64,000 bases of DNA from Apiospora phragmitis (Eukaryota > Ascomycota > Sordariomycetes > Amphisphaeriales > Apiosporaceae). The stretch's first letter is position 1; every line of letters starts with the position of its first letter. Below the pieces are notes generated by a model that had not been told where the DNA came from, did not search any database, and was given only the letters and a program-made list of their open reading frames with translations. Positions 13,290 to 28,042 of the stretch are shown here, one piece after another. The translations under genes were made by a program, and so were the position numbers. The stretch is from the NCBI GenBank assembly GCA_038363925.1, contig JAQQWL010000011.1, positions 3,224,001 through 3,288,000 of the forward strand, written 5' to 3'.

Positions 13290-14549
13290 TTACTCATGCG
13301 GAACCATCTCCTTCTGTAGCAGCTTGCCTGTACCCCGATGCGCCTTGCTGCTCCCCGTCACCGTATGGCCATCAACGTCCGGATTGTACTCATCACTGCT
13401 GACCTTGGGACCCTTCTTTGGCTCGTTTCGCTTGGGTTCCCGAGTTTGCTTAAGTTCCTGAGACCGCGATAGGCGGACATCGGCACCGTTTTCGCTACCC
13501 GACGCCGCGTCATCATCGCTGTCCGCCAGCGCGTCATCGAACCGGTTCCTGTCATGGTCGGGGTCCTCCGTAGGCAGCCTCTCGTGGTCCGTCTCCTGCC
13601 TTTTAATAAAGCCGTCGATGATGTAATATTGCATGGCATTCATGATGAGCGGGAACAGCATCATCACAAAGACGATCTGCAGGCGCTCGTTGCCCTCTGT
13701 CCATCCCAGCGCCCAGTCACCAATACGGGAGATCCAGGGCAGCACCAAAAAGAGGATCAGAACACAGATCTTCATGCCAAAAAGCCCGCAGAAATAGATG
13801 AGCGACTGCTTGAGCCACCACAGCGCGTTGGGCGGGCGGCCATAGTATCCAGACTGGATGGATTCGGCCGGCTTGCCAAAGGGCGTGTATGACGCCAGGC
13901 CAGTGATGACGCGCAGCAGAATGATGAGAATGGGAATGCCAACTGTCGTCTAGTGTCGTGCGATATGTTAGCTAGTGTCCCTAGACCGAAGGTTATGCCC
14001 AGTGTCAATGCATATGCAACTTACGTCAATGGCTAAGTTTAGCAGATAAAAGGAGCATGGATTCGGCGTGTAAGCATCGTCATCCCTCCTCAAAAGCCTC
14101 GCAACGGCCTGGACATTCGTGGGCTCCAGTTTGACCGAGAAGCGGCCGCTCGTGAGCATGGACATGAATACGTTGGCGATATGGACCAAAACGCTGCCAA
14201 ACACCTGCTTGGACGCATCAAAGAACCAGATCTTGACGGGTCGCTGCGGCCGTTCCCGCCATCGCTTGTAGACGAGAGACATCAGGGCCAGTCCACCCAG
14301 TGCCAGTTGTACCAGCAGCGCGAAGGGCCCTAGCAGCCTGCACTCGCCTTGCCCACCGCCCGGCTCGTCCCCGACAGCCGTGGATATCGCCGTCGTTGCT
14401 GCCGCTGCGAGGGCGGTGGTCGTGGCTGAAGCGAGCATGCCGATGGCTTGTGAGGTGGGGTGGCCGGCGGCGAGAGTTGCGCTGGCTATTGCGGTCGCAG
14501 CATCGTGAAGTGCGGTAGGAGGGCCGTTTACCATCGGACTTGGCGACAT
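13290..14549 (-). CDS. STIMATE-family vacuolar/ER membrane protein
   Basis: Multi-pass membrane protein of the STIMATE (TMEM110) family, which includes the yeast vacuolar protein YPL162C. Two exons, 14025-14549 and 13290-13949, sum to 1185 nt (394 aa). Family signatures are CRLLGPFALLVQLALGGLAL, KRWRERPQRPVKIWFFDASK, FGSVLVHIANVF, NPCSFYLLNLAID and TTVGIPILIILLRV across the splice, then the WWLKQ and MQYYIIDGFI helices. The C-terminal 90 residues are acidic and then basic, and probably cytosolic. In animals the family modulates STIM-Orai calcium entry; fungi lack that pathway, so the role here is open. Frame intact. Confidence 0.88.
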
Positions 14550-16756
14550 TGGCAGGAGTTGTTGAGACGACTAACGGCTGCAGCGATAAGAAGAATGTAC
14601 GCTGTATAGTTGTAAAGCCGTAGCGATAGAAGAATGAGAAGAGACGAACAAGACAAGAGTTAAGGAAGGTAGTTCGGAATGGACGTCGATCAGGCAGACA
14701 GACTATGGGTTATGAATGGAATGTGGAATTGTAGGTGGATCGACAGGCAGGCAGTGAGTGAGTGGTGACCGTCCCGCGCGTAGTTGCGGCGGCAAGTTCG
14801 AAGTGGCGGACTAGACTCTTGGTAGGTAGACTTGCTGTGATATGTCGGATCCGGTTCGTGGAATGCAAACGAAACAAAATAACATCCAAGTAGGTACCGG
14901 GTCGGTCAGAGGGTTATTTGGAAAGAAGCTGTCGGTGAGCTGAACGAGAATAAGAGAAGGCAGTGTGCATGCAATCAACCTAAGAATCATGGGATATGGG
15001 ATGACAATGAAACATGACCCGGGGGGCTAAAGTCTAGGGAGGTGGGCTGGATGGTGGTAGGCAGACAGCAAGACAGGTACCTCCCCAAGCAACGTCCTAG
15101 GCCCTCTACTTTACTAAGGGGCCTTACTCACCTGCCACAGCACATGAAGAACGAGGGAGGGAAGGGTGGAGGAGGTGCTCAATGCTGTCATGGCGCATGG
15201 GGCCTTTGCTGGCCTTTGGCGCTTGCTCCGGGGGCGCGGGCGGATAAATGGCACAGTATTGACACCGCCGCACGCCTGCCTGAAACCACACCCAAGAGCT
15301 GCGAGAAAGCCCGACTGGAGCCTCAGCCGCAATCCGAGACAAGGCAAGCAGCAAGCAGGTAGAAAAGCTCGGTTGAAGGAATTTCTTATTTATTAGCGAT
15401 CCATCTGATGGGATGGTTTGGCAGCTCGTATGACACACTGACCAGTGACCACGGACCAGATCTTTCTCCAAATTCAACATCGACCGCTGAATAGATGCTC
15501 AGACTTCAGGAGGTGGGCGGCAGGTTAGCCAATTTGAAAATGCCGGAAACTCACATGGTCGAACTTTACTTTACCATGAACAGCCCAACTGTCCAGTGCG
15601 TCGATCTAGTACCCCGTACGACTACAACAAATAGTCGGGACGCATCACGCATCACGCGCGCTCTTCTGTCGTACCCAATAATCGAACAAATCATGCGCTA
15701 CGCTACATACACTAACCTGGCCGTTTGTAGCGCATTGTACGAAGGCCATATGGTATATCCCAACCAACGCCTTACTAAGATATATTGGCCAATTATTACA
15801 GCATCACCCCGGTTCCACTTGTTTTCGCTACACCGCCAATAGACTTGGCTGGTTTCGGGCTCTTAGTCGCTGCGCAATCATTAACCTTACGTGCTGGCGT
15901 TGCCGAGCTGGTCGATACTACGATATTGGGCCTCAACAAGGCAGATGAATAAAGAAGTGAACACGATAGCAATCGTAGCCTACGGCATACAATCACTGGG
16001 AGCAAAGAGGTGGCGGATGATGTAGACAAAGTCACCTGCAAGGAATAGCCTTCTTTGTTCTCTGACGGAGTCACAGCCTGCGTTCAGCTGTGCTCATCGT
16101 AACCGAATTGCATTCCGTAAAGTAAAGCATTGGCCCAACGGCCTGATAGAGTTGTAACGTCATTCTGCCCTAAAAAATCCATACGAAAACCGTCGCAAAG
16201 TGAAGAACCGTCTGACAACGAATGCATTGGGCCTAAAGCCTTGTACCCCTGTCGAAAACATACGAAAGAAGAAAAGTTAATCCATTGGCCTTGGCGGGAA
16301 AAGCGTACTCGACTGAATGGATTTGGTAGTTATCGTGAAAGAGGCCAACGCAAAGTCAAAACCGATTAAATGTGCCAGGTCCTTCCATGCGCCTAGTGAA
16401 ACGGTCGAGTAGCCCCGTGGGCCAAAAGTTTGCGATGCCGGTGGGTCGTCATAGGCAGCTCCTTGTCAAGTCATACACATCTTGTTGGAGTTCCGAGGAA
16501 GAAACCCTCGCACAAATCCCATCAGCGTGCTACGCGCTTGCTCGGCGGAGTCGTCGGCCCTGTTCTTCCTAATAACAGGAGTGGCAGTTGCCATGGTCGA
16601 CTTTGCTGGCTTCTTGACGGGAGACGGCAGTGTCGTCGTCTTCTTCAGCGAAGGGACCGACGGCGAAGTGTAGGTACTGGTTGGTGATAAAGACGGGACT
16701 GCAGACGTGCGATGAGAACGGGGCGTCTGAAGCTTATCCACAGACCCGTCTAACTG
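14550..16756. other. Long intergenic region
   Basis: Upstream flank of the STIMATE gene and 3' flank of SF3B6. No supportable gene. A 91-codon minus-strand frame at 16466-16741 lies just downstream of the SF3B6 stop, but starts with GTG and matches nothing I know. Confidence 0.55.
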
Positions 16757-17495
16757 TCAATCGATACCATGCTGTTTCTTGAGCTGAGCTAAATTCTCCT
16801 TGCGGGCTTCCAGGTCCTCTTTTGACTTGACCATCTTCTCGGGCTGATGATATAATACTACGCCAAGGGATCTACGTTAGCCTTGGTACATGTCAAAGGA
16901 ACACCGGGCTGGGCTCATTCGGGTATTATTACGTACCCACGAGGTAGCGGTTCTGGAAGTTGAAGCCGTTCAGCTTGTCGCAGGCTTGCTTCGCATCCAT
17001 GACATCCTCATAGACGACAAATGCAGTACCCTTGGTGTTGGTGGCAATGCCTTGTCGGACCTGGCTATAGTAAGGGGTCAGTGACAGTCCCATCTCGCCA
17101 CGACGAGGTGGTACGGGAATCGAGGAGGCGTACCGAATAGGTCCGAACTTTCCGAAGAGCTCGAACAAGTCTTCTGGCGTGACGTTGTAGCTGTAGAGAG
17201 TTTGTTAGAGTCAAGGTTAAGTAATGTAGGTTGGCTGGGATTCCCGAGACATACCTTAGATTCTTTACGAATAAAGCTCTGTTGGCAATTGATATTAGCA
17301 TGCTGTGATACATCAAGACGTAATGCGAGGTGCATGGAGGGCTTGCCGCCTCCCAAGGCCCGGCACGAAGGGCGAGGCAGCACGGGAGCGGGGACCTCGG
17401 GGCCTCGTTCGGAGGCAAGGAAACAAACGAGATTCGACAGATCAGCCAGCCACTTACCGATTGACCTCCGGGGCAAGCTTTCCGGCGCGACTCAT
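16757..17495 (-). CDS. SF3B6: Splicing factor SF3B6 / p14
   Basis: Small RRM protein of the U2 snRNP SF3b complex that contacts the branch-point adenosine. Five exons: 17458-17495, 17255-17278 (24 nt), 17134-17190, 16937-17064 and 16757-16857, total 348 nt (115 aa; the human protein has about 125). The start [13 protein letters not shown] matches the family. RNP2 is ALFVKNL and RNP1 is [10 protein letters not shown], followed by [20 protein letters not shown] and the basic tail [20 protein letters not shown]. Very intron-rich for its size. No frameshift; all splice phases agree. Confidence 0.93.
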
Positions 17496-18472
17496 ATCTC
17501 GATGGATTGTAGGCGGTTGAAGTCTCCTGGGAGGGGGTATTATTCGGGTGTTGACCGTTCGATGGTATCGTGTTTGGAGGTGGTGAGTTGGGGGTGTCGG
17601 GCTTGGCCGGCGTTGGGGTGAAGATCAACTGGATCAATTTGATGTCAAATGAGCAGGAGGATAAGGAAGTGAAATGCGCCTGGGGGAGACTGGGTCGGGT
17701 CACCAGATGCCAAGTCGGGGTGGGGCCAGGCAATCAGCACGTGACCAGAAGACGTGCTTGGGCTTGCGATGCTGCCTTGGAACGAATATGAGGCTACCCG
17801 AGTCACGCGTCCGTACGTGTCGTATCAATGCGGTCGCGGTGTTGGGTGTGCATTCAACCAGATTCACTGCTTTAGCCGCCGGATATGGCACAGCCAGAGT
17901 TCGGGTGATACGAGCATGCAAAACACAGCTCAGCTGCACGAGTTGAGTCAAGAAATCTAATTGTTTTGGGGGATGGATATGCCTGCGCGTCGAGAAAGTC
18001 TAGACCTTAAACTTTCCAATCCCGACGCCAATCTTTACATGGACATCGTCCCCTGGATAATTGGTGCCATGTCCAGAACGTTAATCGGCCACTTCCTTCA
18101 GCTTGGCTGCATCTTAATCCTCTCCCCCCAATCAAGTGAAAGAATCCCGTTAACGTGATTAGACTTCCCCTCAGTCTCCCTTCAGCCCTTCGCGTACCTG
18201 CATCAGGCCATCAACAGCTTCAGTAACGACCTTGCATGGGTACCTACTTCTTGCTCGCAGTACATCCATGACTCTTGCCACGAGGATCTGCTGCTTCAAC
18301 TGGATATTGTAGCCGAGACTGACTAAAGACATACCTAAACATCGAAATAAGCATTGATCACGATCGAATAGATGTTGGTTGGTGAACAACGGCGCACCGA
18401 TAGATTACCATCTTACCGGTCTCTCTGCGTGCCCCATTCTCTTGTACCTTGATCTACCCCTTTTCGTCCAAA
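17496..18472. other. Intergenic, divergent promoters
   Basis: Region between SF3B6 (-) and the gene at 18473 (+). Short frames only; probably promoter DNA for both. Confidence 0.55.
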
Positions 18473-19364
18473 ATGACACCGTCGTCGTCGCTAAGCCAGC
18501 GCGCTCTCACCACTGTCCCAATCACCTCCCATCTACCCGTGACGTACGTGTTCCAGCTGGGCCCCGTGCCGGCGAGCCTGGAGGCCTCGGTCGTCTTCAG
18601 CACCAAGGGCGTGCGCGACGGGTACCTGGGCTACGGGCTCGAGCGCTACGTGGTCGACTGCCCGGCGGCGCGCTCGCCCGAGAATGACGCCTGCCGCGCC
18701 CTGCGCCTCTACCCGGCCGAGGTGTACCGCGACCAGAGCAGCATCTCAGGGCGGCGTCCAAACTTTCCGGGACGCCGGCGTGACCATGTCGTGGCGGTGC
18801 GAGCTGAGAGAGGACGACGGGGACGACAGCGGTGTGGACGCCAGCACCGCCCGCTGCGATCAGACGCTTGTCGTGGCGCGCTCCAAGACGATGGATACGA
18901 CGACCGTCACCACGTCCCTGGACAAGTGCTACATCGACCAGCACTTTGCCCCCGTCGTGGTGACGGCGGGCGAGGAGAAGCTCGATGTCAAGTGGATGAA
19001 CGGAGACCTACCGCCCGCTTACATCCTCGACTGGGCCGACGATTTGTCCTCTATGAGCTGCCCCCCACGGCCCACCCTGACTTCGGGGCAGATGCCGATT
19101 CTTCCAGGGTTTAACGCTCCGCGAACGACGACGTCGTTGCCCATTACCAGTAAAACTGAGGGGGTAGCAACAGCAGCAACGACTACAAGCGTGGCGAGCC
19201 AGGGGGCTTCCCCACCACTGTCGCCAACCCCTACCACGGCTGCTACTCCCACCACTGGCCAGAGCAATGGCTCAAGACTACAAGGGGCTCAGTACGCTTT
19301 CGTGGGCCTGAGTACCTCAATGTCTATCTTGTGGGTACTCATTCAGTGGACGACGGGATACTAA
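18473..19364 (+). CDS. Hypothetical, possibly GPI-anchored surface protein
   Basis: I do not recognise the family. The first two thirds contain several Cys residues (VDCP, WRCE, RCDQT, DKCYID, MSCPP). They are followed by a Ser/Thr-rich stretch (about 19080-19270) and a hydrophobic end (YAFVGLSTSMSILWVLIQW), the layout of fungal GPI-anchored or membrane-tethered wall proteins. A clean N-terminal signal peptide is not visible from the chosen ATG, so the start may lie in an upstream exon I could not place. A one-base excess near 18746 shifts the frame; removing it gives 891 nt (296 aa) and joins ...YRDQSS to QGGVQTFRDAGVTMSWRCEL. GC-rich third positions support coding in both halves. Confidence 0.6.
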
Positions 19365-20110
19365 TATGTAAGAAGTGCATTTAAAGCTTCAATATTTGTA
19401 TATATAAAGTAGACAAGCATCACAACCATACGCCCATAAACAGAAAAGGCTGAATATTTAATCAGGAATAGCTAATTTATATTGTGTACGTACACAACTT
19501 ACGGTTGCAATCATATACACCATGATTAGAACTGCCCTGACCGAGGTCTGATTCAGTTTCGCTTTCCCGTTCATTTCAGGCAGCTATACACGTGTAACAA
19601 CATCTGACTGTGTCACAAAGGCATTAGGGTCTACATAGAACGTGACGTTATTTACTTATATCTATTCTATTGGGTGGGTTGGTACCACAGTGGTATTTAT
19701 GTGTCAACATCTTGCCAGATGAATATTATGCATCTCCTGGCCGAATTTCCTCGCTATCGCTGAATAAGATGGGAAGCGTGACTTCCTGGTCGGCCAGAGC
19801 TTGATGCCCATGGCATGCATTGATGGTACTGCCGTGAAAATGCAAGGGAACATGAATATAGCGCGTATGCTCCAAAACATATGGTATATCCCATTCCTGA
19901 ACGCCTTGCTAAGATGTGTACGCTGCTTCCCTGTCCTATATAGGCCACAACCGGGTGCGCGCCGATTGGCGTATTAAAAAAACATTTCCTCCCTTCCACT
20001 GCCTCATGGTCCTTGGTCTTCGCCGCATTAGTCGTAGTGGTACTGCCCTATTCAGTATATGCATCGATTCTTCTTTATCGTACAAAACTCATCGTTGTCG
20101 TGGTCATCTC
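19365..20110. other. Intergenic between convergent genes
   Basis: AT-rich 3' flanks, no gene seen. Confidence 0.6.
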
Positions 20111-20848
20111 TCAGGCTCCTTCCAAACCGGCTAGACAGCCGAGACAAACGACATCGCCCTCGCTGCCCCGTTCGACGCAGCAACGGCTACAAACCGTGGA
20201 GCGATGGCCGTTGCCCATCCAGCCGTCAACTTTGTAGCTGGTTGTTTCCCGCCCGTCCTTATGTCCTCCGTTCTCTGGTTCGCGTTGTTGTTGATCGCTC
20301 TCGTCGTCCACATCCTGCATGGTGAAGGACGCGGAATAGTCCTGCTCCTCATTTTGGGGGATGCCTCCGGCCGGAGTCAAAGCCGGGGTCCAGTCTCGAC
20401 AGGATCGCATGCAAATATAGCAAGTTCGCTGTCCACAGCCCTGGCAATCGGCGAATGCGTCCAAGTCCGACTTCTTGGTAGGCTTGCGGTGGCAAACATG
20501 GCAAGGACTGAGTAGAGCTGAGGAATTGGTCCGTGATACGACCGGTTTGATAAGTGCCTGCTGGGCATCGTCTTTCTTCGGATGAGCGTGAGAGTACTGG
20601 TGTTGGTGCTCTTGCTGCAATCTGTCGTGGGTGTTGTGACAGCCATCGTAGGAGGGGTTTCTCGACAAGGCATGTCGGTCCCCTTCGTCATCGTGGTTTA
20701 CGCGAGCTCGCTTGTTCGACGGCAAAGGTATCATCTTTCTGGACAAGCCGAAGCCTCGGTCTGGGTTGGCTTGCTGGAAGAGCGGCAGCTCGTCATTTTT
20801 GTCGAGGGTGGTGATGAACCCGTCTGCAGATGTGCTGTGGTCACGCAT
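20111..20848 (-). CDS. Hypothetical CxxC zinc-binding-like protein
   Basis: Single-exon frame of 245 aa starting MRDHSTSADGFITTLDKNDE. The start is chosen because upstream in-frame codons look non-coding. The middle holds CHVCHRKPTKKSDLDAFADC, then CxxC and CYICMRSC, and near the end CSRCC and VCLGC. Six or more paired Cys suggest two zinc-binding knuckles of RING/FYVE-like spacing, but I cannot assign a named domain. Stretches rich in His/Gln (EQHQHQYSHAH) and acidic residues (DVDDESDQQQ) look disordered. Function unknown; nuclear or regulatory would be a guess. Frame intact. Confidence 0.65.
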   Translation of the reverse strand: MRDHSTSADGFITTLDKNDELPLFQQANPDRGFGLSRKMIPLPSNKRARVNHDDEGDRHALSRNPSYDGCHNTHDRLQQEHQHQYSHAHPKKDDAQQALIKPVVSRTNSSALLSPCHVCHRKPTKKSDLDAFADCQGCGQRTCYICMRSCRDWTPALTPAGGIPQNEEQDYSASFTMQDVDDESDQQQREPENGGHKDGRETTSYKVDGWMGNGHRSTVCSRCCVERGSEGDVVCLGCLAGLEGA

Positions 20849-21742
20849 GAGTAAATGGATCGTAGAGGCGAGTACAACCCGAAAGAAAGAGAACCTACAA
20901 TGGCATCTGAATTTCAGCATTATCATCCAGCCTCCGCTTCTTGCCCGACGCCAACAAAGGCATTTCGGTATGGGTTGCCGAGGGCATCGAGGGCGCAGAT
21001 CAAAGGCTCCGATTCCCGGGACCTGTCTTGGCGAAACGGCGATGGATCGTGCAGGTGTTTAGTGGTGGAGGCCAAGTTCAGGTACTGGAGAGAGCGAGGT
21101 CTCCAACATTCCTGGAATGAAGCTGGAGGAAGGTAGCTTATGGCCTTGGACCGATTGGTATCTGCCGTTTAAACCATGGCGGCGCGGAAGAATCACTCGG
21201 AGGTTGAGAGTAGTAGGTAATAAGTTATTCAGATAAGCAAGTACCTGACCTGTAGTTCCACGTCGTGCCAGGGACCCGGGCGCTCTTCCAAAGGCTGTCT
21301 AGCGCTTGTAGCGCTTGTAGTGTTGCCTAGATCAGGGGTCTAGGGTCTAATTGCCTGCCAGCACAGGCCTATGCTCAGCGCTAGAGCCACCAGACTTCAT
21401 CGCCTGACAGTTGCCTCCCCTCCCAGAATTCGATTCGGGCGGCACCCACTTCCATCCATGTTGTGTATAACTTCCTTGTCTGAGGATTTCTTCATCAATT
21501 TACTCTCCAAGAGAAATGTTGTTGGCAATGCCATATATATAAATATATATTTTCATACAACTCATCATCATTTATACGGTTTACCATTCGTGTTAGTATA
21601 CCTACCTACGTATACTATACAAGTAGCGCTTGCGCAAAGGGTTACTTTGTTAATGTATGAAAGGTCATCCATTTCACTTCATTGAGATTATGAACTCGTG
21701 CAAAAGATACGCTTGATCTCGTCGTTTGGGAAGTTCGTATCC
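20849..21742. other. Intergenic
   Basis: Upstream of the CxxC gene and downstream of the sulfatase homologue. A short tandem of AGCGCTTGT lies at about 21299-21322, and an AT-rich tract (TATATAAATATATAT) at about 21533-21550. No gene seen. Confidence 0.6.
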
Positions 21743-24399
<2,657 letters not shown>

Positions 24400-25828
24400 T
24401 TAGTTGTACTGCATATATGTAGCCGTGGAGTTGAACTTCAGGTTGCCCTTGATGACCTTGTCGACTGCACTTAAGAAGTCCTTCTCACTGGCCACCTTTC
24501 TCCTTGCCCGAATAGCAAACATACCAGCCTCTGTACACACACTGCGGAGCTCAGCACCGGTAGCGTTGGGGCAGAGACGAGAGATGAGTTCCCATCGGAT
24601 GTCACGCTCGACGCTCATGGACTTGGCGTGAATTCGAAGAATGTTGGCGCGACCCTCAAGATCGGGAAGCGAAAACTCGATCTTACGGTCGATACGACCA
24701 GGTCGCATAAGGGCGGGGTCTAGTGTAGAGGGTCTGTTGGTGGCGAACATGACCTTGATATTTCCACGAGCATCGAAACCGTCAAGTTGTGTAATCAGCT
24801 CCAGCATGGTACGTTGCACCTCATTGTCGCCGCCTGCACCGTCATCGAAACGGGCGCCACCAACAGCATCGATTTCGTCGAAGAAGATGATGCAGGCCTT
24901 CTTGGTCCGCGCCATCTCGAATAGTTCTTGGACCATACGGGCACCCTCACCAACATACTTCTGCACCAGCTCCGAACCAATGACGCGGATGAAGGTGGCG
25001 TCTGTTCGATTCGCCACGGCTCGCGCGCAAAGCGTCTTTCCGGTACCCGGAGGACCATAGAGTAGGGCACCCTTGGGCGGGTCGATACCGAGGTTCACGA
25101 ATCGTTCCGGCGAGAGCAGAGGCATCTCGACGACCTCTCTGAGCTTCTCCACCTGCTCCTTGCAGCCACCGACATCTCCGTAGGTGACGTCCGGCTTCTC
25201 CTCCACCGTCATCATGGTGACGCTGGCATCGATCTTGGGCGGAAGAGGTAGCAGAATCTGGTACTTGTTCCTGTCGACACCCACTCGCATGCCCTCCTCG
25301 ATATCGGTAGGGGAGACGCGCTCGCCCAACTGCACCACAAACTTGGCGATCTGTTTGACGTTGATGACGTATTTGCTCTTCTGTTCATCCTTCTCATCCG
25401 CGATGATCTTGGTGCACCGCGCTACCTGAAGCGGTTGCTCCTCGGACATGCGCTGTCGATCTGCCGCGATATCCCAGAGATGTGGGGGAGCCAGACCGGT
25501 GTCGGACTCCTTGACGCCAATCTTCTCATCTACACTTTGCTGCTTCTCTTTTATTTGCTTCTCGAGGTTCTTGAGAGCGTTGCCGTAGGGCGCAGCGCCG
25601 TAGGTTTTGAGGACTTGGATATCCCTGGAGGTGGGTTAGCTCGAGAGTTGCGGACTGTTTGTGTCAGGGAAACGGACTCGTCGGTGAGGGGTGTGATCTT
25701 CTTCTCTTCTATCTCATCGTCGGCAAACTTCTTCTGGTACTTCTCCCAGTTCTGGCCAGTGGCGGACGGCTACGTAGAGGGCGGTTAGTAGAGGCTGAGG
25801 CGAAACGAGGCTATCACAAACGTACCAT
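24400..25828 (-). CDS. RPT1: 26S proteasome ATPase subunit RPT1
   Basis: AAA ATPase of the 19S proteasome base that unfolds ubiquitylated substrates. Exon 1 is only the ATG (25826-25828). Exon 2 is 25678-25769 and exon 3 is 24400-25624; the sum is 1320 nt (439 aa), normal for RPT1/PSMC2. The second intron has a GTCCGT donor, a GCTAAC branch and a CTCCAG acceptor. Motifs: [37 protein letters not shown], Walker A GPPGTGKT, Walker [10 protein letters not shown], pore loop KYVGEG, arginine finger region [10 protein letters not shown], and C-terminal YMQYN. No frameshift. It is divergent to CCT4, with start codons 553 bp apart. Confidence 0.96.
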
Positions 25829-26381
25829 GGTGCCCAGGGAAGATGTGGGAACCGGGCAGATCAGAGATGGGACAAGTCGATCGTGTATCCAACCAACCCG
25901 TGGAGGTAATTTGGTAGGAGTTTGAGTAGGGGAGTGAATGCGGTATCGGAAAGTACGAAGGCCGCTGCGATTGTTGTTGAAGTTTTGATGGGGGAGGTAG
26001 GTGATGATGGATTGAGGCGATCAATCAGTGAGTACTGCTGCTGCTGCTGCTGTTTCACTGAATTAAGGCCAGGCCAGGCACGTCAGCTAGCTCTTGCCTG
26101 GGCAAGCTGCGGGCCACCCTAGGCGTGGCTTTATCGGGGGGTATCGGGCTTTAGCGGGGCCAGCAGCCTTGCAGCTACCCCCCGGTCGGATTTTGGGTTG
26201 ACCGTCAAAAAAATAATTGGGATGGTAGTAGCCTTCAGCGCGGGGGGGATCTCGAGGGTTGCTTGTACCTGTAATCAATTTCGTTGTTCTGCTCTACAAC
26301 CCCCAAATACGCTGAACCAACGTGAATTCGTCACCGAAGCATCAGCTCCACACTCAAAACAAAGGCGAGGTCACTTCAAAT
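25829..26381. promoter_or_regulatory. Shared RPT1/CCT4 divergent promoter region
   Basis: 553 bp between the two start codons, necessarily holding both promoters and 5' leaders. A (CTG)n run sits at about 26035-26051. I did not find a GGTGGCAAA-type proteasome element. Co-regulation of the two proteostasis genes is an inference from position only. Confidence 0.6.
26035..26051. repeat. Short (CTG)n run
   Basis: About five to six CTG units in the RPT1/CCT4 divergent region. Confidence 0.8.
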
Positions 26382-28042
26382 ATGTCGACAACAGCGGCAC
26401 CAGGGTCGGGCGCCCACTCCAACAGCACCTTCAGAGTATGTTGAGGCACACCGATTCTATTTCTTCTGCACTTGAGCTAATGCCGTCTATAGGACAAGGA
26501 GAAGCCGATAGCAGTTCGCTCTGCCAACATCGTTGCCGCAAGGGCCGTCGCAGATGCCATCCGAACCTCGCTTGGCCCCCGTGGCATGGATAAGATGATC
26601 CGAAGTGGGAGGGGGAGACAATCATCACAAACGATGGAAACACCATGCTCAAGAGCATGTCCGTCATGCACCCGACCGCCAAGATGCTGGTCAACCTCTC
26701 GTCTGCTCAGGATGTGGAAGCCGGAGATGGTACGACCTCCGTTGTGGTCATTTGCGGTGCACTGCTGGGCGCTGCCGACAGATTGCTCGGCAAGGGTATC
26801 CACCCCTCAGTCATATCCGAGGCCTTCCAGAGGGCAGCGGCCGCGGCTGTGCAGATTCTACACGACATGTCCCAGCCCGTCGCCTTGACGGATACTGCTA
26901 CCCTCCTCCAGGCTGCCAACACTTCGCTGTCATCCAAGATTGTCTCGCAATATTCCGGCCTGCTGGGTTCCATGGCTGTCCATGCCGTCACCAAGACGAT
27001 CGATATCAAGAACGCAGACAACGTGGACCTGAAGAACATCAGAATTGTGAAGAAGGTCGGAGGTACGATAGAGGACAGCGAGCTGGTTGACGGTGTGGTT
27101 CTCAACCAACCTGTCATGAAGTCGGCTGGTGGTCCTATCAGAATGGAGAAGGCCAAGATCGGTCTCATCCAGTTCCAGCTCAGCCCGCCGAAGCCCGATA
27201 TGGAGAACAGCATTGCTGTCAACGACTACCGCCAAATGGATAAGATTGTTAAGGAAGAGCGTCTCTATCTGCTCAACCTTGTCAAGAAGATCAAGAAGGC
27301 CAAATGCAACGTCCTTTTGATTCAGAAGTCCATTCTGCGCGACGCTGTGAACGACCTGTCACTTCACTTCCTTGCCAAGCTGAACATCCTGGCCATCAAG
27401 GATATTGAGCGAGACGAGGTTGAGTTTATCTGCAAGTCCACCGGTTGCAAGCCGATTGCCGATATCGACTCCTTCACCGAGGATAAGCTTGGAAGCGCTG
27501 ATCTGATCGAGGAGTCGCAGTCCAGCGGTGCTCGGATGGTGAAGATTCTTGGTACCAAGAGCGCCGGCAAGACTGTCAGCGTGGTTTGCCGTGGTGCTAA
27601 CGGTATGATTCTTGACGAGGCTGAGCGCTCCCTCCATGATGCCCTCTGTGTCATCCGATGCCTGGTCAAGAAGAAGGCTCTTATTGCCGGTGGTGGTGCC
27701 CCGGAGATTGAGATCGCTGCTCAGCTGTCCAAACAATCTCGGTCGCTAACGGGCACCGAATCTATTTGCTGGAAGGCTTTTGCGGACGCTCTCGAGGTTG
27801 TCCCTACGACCCTCGCCGAGAACGCTGGGCTGAACAGCATCAAGGTTGTGACGGAATTACGTCATCGCCACGAGATGGGCGAGAAGAACGCCGGTGTCAG
27901 TATCAAGAGTGGCGGTGTCAACACCAACATTGCCAAGGAGAATGTGTTGCAGCCTCTTCTGGTGAGCACAAGCGCGATTGAGTTGGCCGCAGAGACAGTA
28001 AAGATGATCCTGCGTATCGACGATATCGCCCTGACCCGGTAA
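26382..28042 (+). CDS. CCT4: Chaperonin CCT/TRiC delta subunit
   Basis: Delta subunit of the cytosolic group II chaperonin that folds actin, tubulin and other proteins. Exon 1 is 26382-26435 ([18 protein letters not shown]) and exon 2 is 26493-28042. Motifs: [36 protein letters not shown] (nucleotide binding), [29 protein letters not shown], and the C-terminal [12 protein letters not shown]. The run of five G at 26611-26615 should be six to read [14 protein letters not shown]. With that base restored, 1604 nt becomes 1605 (534 aa), the family norm. The frameshift is therefore most likely a homopolymer error in an essential gene. Confidence 0.95.

Noticed and set aside
16466..16741. Minus-strand frame right after SF3B6
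   Set aside because: Begins with GTG and contains only Ser/Thr/Pro/Lys-rich low-complexity sequence; likely 3' UTR.
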